Of a DNA stretch of 10,156 bases, positions 5,743 to 10,156 are shown one piece after another. The position numbers and the translations under genes are program-made. Origin of the DNA: Cocleimonas sp. Its GTDB lineage: Bacteria > Pseudomonadota > Gammaproteobacteria > Thiotrichales > Thiotrichaceae. The notes under the pieces are model-generated. The model was not told where the DNA came from, ran no database searches, and saw nothing but the letters and a program-made list of their open reading frames with translations. Each line of letters starts with the position of its first letter. Positions within the stretch are counted from its first letter, which is position 1. The stretch spans positions 1 through 10,156 of the forward strand of contig JAGLBQ010000316.1 of the NCBI GenBank assembly GCA_023146675.1, in the 5' to 3' direction.

Positions 5743-7392
5743 CTAATGCCCAGAACCAAGCTCTCCAGGTTGACTTGCTTGTTTAGGTGTTCCTCCCGTA
5801 TAAACCGTTTTATCAACTTCCAACGCATCCAAATTAACACGAAAAAAGGTACCGCTATCAGAGGCAAAGTTATAAAAATACTTCTTATCAGGGCTTACCC
5901 GCCCTGTATGCGCTTGTAATGAGGTATTGTGATCAGGGTCATCAACAGCGACTTCAAAGTCTTTAATTTTCTGATGTGTTGTTGTATCAATGGCAGTCAT
6001 AAAGGTGTCACTATGGTTTACAATTAGGGCAAGATTACGCTCTTTAATAAACACCACATGCCCAGCATCTTTACCTGCATCCAGAGTATCAATCACTTGA
6101 AAACTATCACGATCAACAATTTGCACCTGCCCATTTGAGGTTGGTACATAAATCACATGACCATCAGGATGAATCCCAGGGTGATGCAAACCACCTGCAA
6201 CATTCAGTTGACGATGTATCGTAATATGGTCACCAGAAATCTTTAACTCATAAAGATACGCATCACTATTATCATTTTGTTTTTCACCTGTCCCATGCCC
6301 TTCTCCTGGCGAAAAAATCGTAATATCACCATTACTAAGCACACGTTTGCCAAAGAAAGTATGTACAGAAGCAGTGGGGACAACCGCATCCGTTTCTTCT
6401 GCTTTCCAGATATTATTTTCTTTTGTGACACGATAGAGTGAAAGTTTATAATTCTCCCGATCAGGCAATATAAATTGCTCATCATTTATCCACTGCGCAT
6501 GACCTGTTGCCCACTTGCTATCGTAATTTTCAAAGGTTCCCTTCGTGACTTTATCACGCCCACCCGTGACGACCACCTGATCTGTTTCACTATCAACCAA
6601 AGCAAACATTGGCTTATCTGCACCACTGAATAAGATCAAACCATTATTTTTGCCACGATTAGGAGTGCGTGGCGCAAAAGGAAGCGCAACTTTTTTACCC
6701 TTTACAAATTGCCCATCCGCATTACGATGCAACAATACAAAAAAGTTACTTCCCCGCGGCGTAATATACGACTTATCTGCGGTAACATAATCAGCGCTAT
6801 AAACACTCTCTGCATTGACACTTATTTCTTGAATCATTGTCATGCTAGATAACTTCATCACGACCATACGATTCAATGTTGTATCACCATAAATACTAAT
6901 ATCACGACGATCTGTTAAAAACTCATTTTCCAATAGGCTGCTTTCTGAATAGATTTTATTGGCAACTGACTGAAATCTGATTTTCTCAATACCAAAGAGA
7001 ATAGCTAACTCATTAGAATCCTTATGTTGAGAAATAAATTGTCCTTTTCTATTGCGAAAAAAACGATAATCAATAGGGCGACCTTTATAAATCGCTGTGT
7101 CAATCCCCTCACCCCCTATAACGAGGTTATTTCCTGTACCAACAAAAAGTGCATCATCCCCTGCCGCACCATATAAAATATCATTACCCGCTCCGCCATA
7201 GAGTGTATCATTTCCACCACTACCAATAAGTAGATCATTAGCATCGCCTCCCGCTAATAACTGACCAAGTTGTTGATCATTTCTCTCTTCACATTGTAAT
7301 TTTTGTAATAATTGCACATTTAATTGCAAGATATTTGTCAATAACTCTGACGATGATAAATGTGTATAACCCTTATGTTTTAAATCACTCAT
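5743..7392 (-). CDS. RTX-repeat protein with a C-terminal beta-propeller
   Basis: This 549-residue protein has no named function that I recognise. Residues 1-47 are helical with no signal peptide. Residues 48-101 hold six nonapeptide RTX-type repeats (for example GSGGNDTLY, GGAGNDILY, GGEGIDTAI), the calcium-binding roll seen in type I-secreted proteins. The typical post-roll segment follows at about 102-142 (IYKGRPIDYRFF...LFGIEKIRF). From about 150 to the end the sequence reads as a YVTN/WD-like beta-propeller, with blades such as HPDGHVIYVPTSNGQVQIVDRDSFQVIDTLDAG (408-440) and SPDKKYFYNFASDSGTFFRVNLDALEV (500-526). Histidines recur through it (298, 344, 366, 403-404, 408, 412, 445, 460, 495). 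RTX arrays usually sit near the C terminus, so this order is unusual, and no T1SS genes are nearby. The start has a good ribosome site, AAGGA at 7401-7405. Export is inferred from the RTX roll only. Confidence 0.85.
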   Translation of the reverse strand: MSDLKHKGYTHLSSSELLTNILQLNVQLLQKLQCEERNDQQLGQLLAGGDANDLLIGSGGNDTLYGGAGNDILYGAAGDDALFVGTGNNLVIGGEGIDTAIYKGRPIDYRFFRNRKGQFISQHKDSNELAILFGIEKIRFQSVANKIYSESSLLENEFLTDRRDISIYGDTTLNRMVVMKLSSMTMIQEISVNAESVYSADYVTADKSYITPRGSNFFVLLHRNADGQFVKGKKVALPFAPRTPNRGKNNGLILFSGADKPMFALVDSETDQVVVTGGRDKVTKGTFENYDSKWATGHAQWINDEQFILPDRENYKLSLYRVTKENNIWKAEETDAVVPTASVHTFFGKRVLSNGDITIFSPGEGHGTGEKQNDNSDAYLYELKISGDHITIHRQLNVAGGLHHPGIHPDGHVIYVPTSNGQVQIVDRDSFQVIDTLDAGKDAGHVVFIKERNLALIVNHSDTFMTAIDTTTHQKIKDFEVAVDDPDHNTSLQAHTGRVSPDKKYFYNFASDSGTFFRVNLDALEVDKTVYTGGTPKQASQPGELGSGH

Positions 7393-7579
7393 AGACCCAT
7401 TCCTTTATGTTAATTATTTGATGTTACATTTTAGTTAGCGTAATTTTTATCCTTTAGGGCTCATAAATTAATACTAAAAAGATCAGTAAAATTGAAAAAC
7501 TTGGGTCATATGTTGAATTAGATAATCATTGATGCGGGAAAATCGCTGATAAATGACCTTCCCTGCTGGGTTTGATTAT

Positions 7580-7608
7580 TTCGATATTTAAAAAACATTA
7601 GCTATGCT
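7580..7608 (+). promoter_or_regulatory. Possible argS promoter
   Basis: TTCGAT (7580-7585) and TATGCT (7603-7608) are spaced by 17 bp and stand about 37 bases before the argS start. Both are partial matches to the sigma-70 consensus. The divergent spacer 7393-7644 must also carry the promoter of the RTX-propeller gene, for which I saw no convincing hexamer pair. The octamer AATCGCTG occurs twice in it, at 7541-7548 and 7613-7620. Confidence 0.28.
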
Positions 7609-7644
7609 ATAGAATCGCTGGACTATTTTATCAGGACACTTCGC

Positions 7645-9372
7645 ATGAACATCCGTCAACTTCTCGACCAGCATATATCAGCCGCCCTTATTAGCGCAGG
7701 AGCGGCAAAGGGCAGCTCTGCTGTCATTAAACAATCTGCTAAAGCTAAGTTTGGTCATTATCAAGCGAATGGGGTAATGGGTGCTGCTAAAAAATTACAA
7801 ATGAATCCACGCAAGTTGGCAAATAAAGTGCTTGAAGCGCTGGATTTATCGGATATTGCTGACAAGGTAGAAATTGCAGGACCTGGTTTTTTAAATATTC
7901 ACTTGAAGCCTGAGTGGCTAAGCCAACGACTAGAGGACGCTTTGGATCATGAGACATTAAATATTGATCAAGTGACGGAACCTCAAACCGTGGTTATCGA
8001 TTATTCTGGTCCAAACCTTGCTAAAGAAATGCACGTTGGGCATTTGCGTTCAACCATTATTGGCGATGCTATTGTACGTGTACTGCGCTTTATTGGACAC
8101 ACCGTTATTCCTCAGAATCATGTGGGAGATTGGGGTACGCAGTTTGGTATGTTACTGGCACATATGCAGTCTCTGCAAACATCAAAAGGCGAACTTTCGA
8201 TGCAACTTTCTGATCTGGAAGGTTTTTATCGAGAAGCTAAAAAACGTTTTGATGTGGAACCTGACTTTGCTGAAACTGCACGTGATTATGTGGTTAAATT
8301 ACAAGCTGGGGATGCTAACTGTTTGATGCTGTGGCAGCAATTTATTGATATTTCATTGCAACATTGTGATGATGTTTACACATCGCTTAATGTGCTACTG
8401 ACACGCGATGATGTGATGCCAGAGAGTGGCTATAATGATGACCTTGTACAGATTATTACTGATCTAGACAAACAAGAATTACTAACAGAAGATCAGGGCG
8501 CAAAATGTGTGTTTCTTGATGAGTTTAAAGGCAAGGATGATAAAATCCTGCCTGCTATTGTGCAAAAATCAAATGGTGGCTATCTCTATGCTACGACGGA
8601 CTTAGCTGCATTACGTTATCGTTATGCTAAACTGGATGCAAATCGTATCCTATATTTTGTTGATGCACGTCAAAGCCTGCACCTTAACCAAGTCTTTGCG
8701 ATTGCTAAAAAAGCGAATTTTGTTGCACAGGATACCCAGCTTGAACATATGGCATTTGGTACCATGATGGGCAAAAATGGCAAACCCTTTGCAACCCGTG
8801 ATGGGGGAACAGTCAAGCTTATTAGTTTACTAACAGAAGCAGAGCAACGTGCTTTAGATCTGGTGAATGAGAAAAACCCCGAGCTTGATGAGACTGAGCG
8901 TAAAACAGTAGCGCACACTGTGGGGATTGGCGCGGTAAAATATGCTGATTTAAGTAAAAACCGTAGCTCAGATTATATTTTCAACTGGGATACTATGCTG
9001 AGCTTTGAAGGCAATACCGCGCCTTATTTGCAATATGCTTATGCGCGTATTCAAAGTATTTTCCGCAAGGCGGGAGAGATTGATCACAATGCACCCCTTA
9101 ATTTGCAAGATGCCGCTGAAAAGCAATTAGCCGTAAAGCTACTACAATTATCTGAAGCCGTTGAAGTGGTTGCTAAAGATGGCACACCTAACATTTTATG
9201 CAATTATCTGTTTGAACTCGCTGGTAATTTCATGACATTCTATGAAGCCTGCCCTATTCTCAAGGCTGAGAGTGATATAAAAAATAGTCGCTTAAAACTG
9301 GCGAAGCTAACTGCACAAACATTGGGTACAGGTCTAGATTTGCTAGGTATTGAGACATTAGAAAGAATGTAA
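7645..9372 (+). CDS. argS: Arginyl-tRNA synthetase
   Basis: This 575-residue class I aminoacyl-tRNA synthetase attaches arginine to tRNA-Arg in the cytoplasm and, like other ArgRS enzymes, should need the tRNA for arginine activation. The N-terminal tRNA-binding Arg_S domain covers about 1-85. The Rossmann catalytic core follows, with SGPNLAKEMHVGHLRSTIIG holding the HIGH-type motif HVGH at 130-133, then HVGDWGTQFG at 159-168. ATTDLAALRYR lies at 316-326, and GTMMGKNGKPFATRDGGTVK at 372-391 replaces a canonical KMSKS, as is usual in this enzyme. The DALR-type anticodon-binding domain runs from about 455 to the end and includes NTAPYLQYAYARI at 457-469. Length matches E. coli ArgRS (577). AGGA at 7633-7636 lies 8 bases before the ATG. 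Divergent from the RTX gene and 62 bp upstream of rlmN, probably co-transcribed with it. Confidence 0.98.
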   Translation: MNIRQLLDQHISAALISAGAAKGSSAVIKQSAKAKFGHYQANGVMGAAKKLQMNPRKLANKVLEALDLSDIADKVEIAGPGFLNIHLKPEWLSQRLEDALDHETLNIDQVTEPQTVVIDYSGPNLAKEMHVGHLRSTIIGDAIVRVLRFIGHTVIPQNHVGDWGTQFGMLLAHMQSLQTSKGELSMQLSDLEGFYREAKKRFDVEPDFAETARDYVVKLQAGDANCLMLWQQFIDISLQHCDDVYTSLNVLLTRDDVMPESGYNDDLVQIITDLDKQELLTEDQGAKCVFLDEFKGKDDKILPAIVQKSNGGYLYATTDLAALRYRYAKLDANRILYFVDARQSLHLNQVFAIAKKANFVAQDTQLEHMAFGTMMGKNGKPFATRDGGTVKLISLLTEAEQRALDLVNEKNPELDETERKTVAHTVGIGAVKYADLSKNRSSDYIFNWDTMLSFEGNTAPYLQYAYARIQSIFRKAGEIDHNAPLNLQDAAEKQLAVKLLQLSEAVEVVAKDGTPNILCNYLFELAGNFMTFYEACPILKAESDIKNSRLKLAKLTAQTLGTGLDLLGIETLERM

Positions 9373-9434
9373 GAAATAAATCTTTGCTGCGCGCCTCTTT
9401 ACAGAATTACTTTATTATTAAACAACACGCCACT

Positions 9435-10156
9435 ATGAATAACGAAAAGACAAAACCTTCAGAAAAAAAAGTCAACCTGCTAGATTTTACATCAGAAAAA
9501 CTAAAGGATTTTTTTATCGAAAAAGGTGAAAAGCCCTTTAGAGCAACACAAATTATTAAATGGTTGCACCAACATTGTGTCGATGATTTTGATCAAATGA
9601 GCAATGTGAGCAAGAAGCTACGCAGTGAGTTACAGACCTTTGCAGAGATTCGCGCACCCGAAGTTGTGCTTGATAAAGCATCATCTGATGGCACGCATAA
9701 ATGGTTATTGCGCCTTGAGGATGGTAACTGTATTGAAACGGTCTTTATCCCTGAAAAAGATCGCGGTACTTTATGCGTCTCTTCACAAGTAGGTTGCGCG
9801 CTAGATTGCACCTTTTGCTCGACCGCAAGACAAGGATTTAATCGCAATCTGACCGTGGCTGAGATTATTGGACAACTTTGGGCAGCTAAGCGTAGTCTAC
9901 AGCCTGATGCAGGCAATACACGAGTGATTAGTAATGTGGTGATGATGGGCATGGGCGAACCATTATTAAATTTTACCAATGTCGTTGATGCTATGAAACT
10001 AATGCTGGATGATAATGCTTATGGATTGAGCAAGCGGCGCGTTACATTGAGTACATCAGGCGTTGTTCCTGCACTTGATCGTTTACGTGGTGAAATTGAT
10101 GTCTCACTTGCGCTATCATTGCATGCGGGCAACGATGAACTGCGTAATACATTAGT
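9435..10156 (+). CDS. rlmN: Dual-specificity rRNA/tRNA adenine-C2 methyltransferase RlmN (3' part beyond the window)
   Basis: This radical-SAM enzyme makes 2-methyladenosine at A2503 of 23S rRNA and A37 of some tRNAs. The frame runs 240 codons from the ATG at 9435 to the window end. Recognisable parts are VNLLDFT (about 13-19), GEKPFRATQIIKWLHQH (about 31-47), the RAPEVVLDKASSDGTHKW block, and ETVFIPEKDRGTLCVSSQVGCALDCTFC. The last carries the radical-SAM cluster cysteines C121, C125 and C128 (CX3CX2C). GFNRNLTVAEIIGQLW and MMGMGEPLLNF follow, the latter a SAM-binding GEP-type motif. E. coli RlmN is 384 residues, so about 140 residues are missing, including the second catalytic cysteine. No strong Shine-Dalgarno or promoter is seen in the 62-bp gap after argS, and no terminator either, so read-through from argS is likely. 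Confidence 0.97.
   Translation, partial: MNNEKTKPSEKKVNLLDFTSEKLKDFFIEKGEKPFRATQIIKWLHQHCVDDFDQMSNVSKKLRSELQTFAEIRAPEVVLDKASSDGTHKWLLRLEDGNCIETVFIPEKDRGTLCVSSQVGCALDCTFCSTARQGFNRNLTVAEIIGQLWAAKRSLQPDAGNTRVISNVVMMGMGEPLLNFTNVVDAMKLMLDDNAYGLSKRRVTLSTSGVVPALDRLRGEIDVSLALSLHAGNDELRNTL

Noticed and set aside
5755..5815. RTX gene region considered as a cut or frameshifted C terminus
   Set aside because: The frame is intact to a clean stop at 5743, and sequence past the stop in other frames shows no continuation of propeller blades.
5698..5919. Plus-strand 73-codon ORF
   Set aside because: Mostly antisense to the 3' end of the RTX-propeller gene, with no domain or ribosome site that would support it.
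8018..8326. Alternate-frame ORFs inside argS (8018-8326 plus, 8670-8918 minus) and rlmN (9593-9979 minus)
   Set aside because: They lie entirely within well-identified housekeeping genes and show no protein features of their own.

Overview
The window looks like chromosomal DNA of a gammaproteobacterium with fairly low G+C, roughly 40% by eye. The L13, S9, ArgRS and RlmN proteins are all of gammaproteobacterial type, and a Gram-negative trimeric-type porin shows an outer membrane. Genus cannot be fixed from the sequence; a marine or sulfur-oxidising Thiotrichales-like lineage is only a guess.

Layout, left to right. Positions 1-3088 (minus strand) hold two genes of a peptide/nickel-type ABC importer: a solute-binding protein with an unusual membrane anchor and coiled coil, and a DppB-like permease that is cut by the window edge and carries an extra multi-helix insertion. 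A MITE-like inverted-repeat element (1023-1179) lies between them. Positions 3201-4352 hold a single-gene porin unit with its own promoter, a leader of about 180 nt and a terminator. Positions 4370-5469 hold the rplM-rpsI ribosomal operon, with a promoter that has a G+C-rich discriminator and a strong terminator.

Positions 5519-5635 (minus strand) contain the best candidate for something undescribed. A near-consensus sigma-70 promoter is followed about 80 nt later by a textbook intrinsic terminator, with no ORF between them. The predicted RNA folds into three stem-loops, and the middle loop reads UCCUCCUU, which copies the anti-Shine-Dalgarno tail of 16S rRNA. This is a probable small regulatory RNA.

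Positions 5743-7392 (minus) encode a 549-residue protein with RTX calcium-binding repeats near the N terminus and a histidine-rich beta-propeller behind them, an uncommon order. Divergently on the plus strand lie argS (7645-9372) and the first two thirds of rlmN (9435 onward), both translation-related housekeeping genes.

rplM, rpsI, argS and rlmN serve the translation apparatus. The porin and the ABC importer would handle solute entry across the outer and inner membranes. The RTX-propeller gene and the sRNA candidate have no assigned role.
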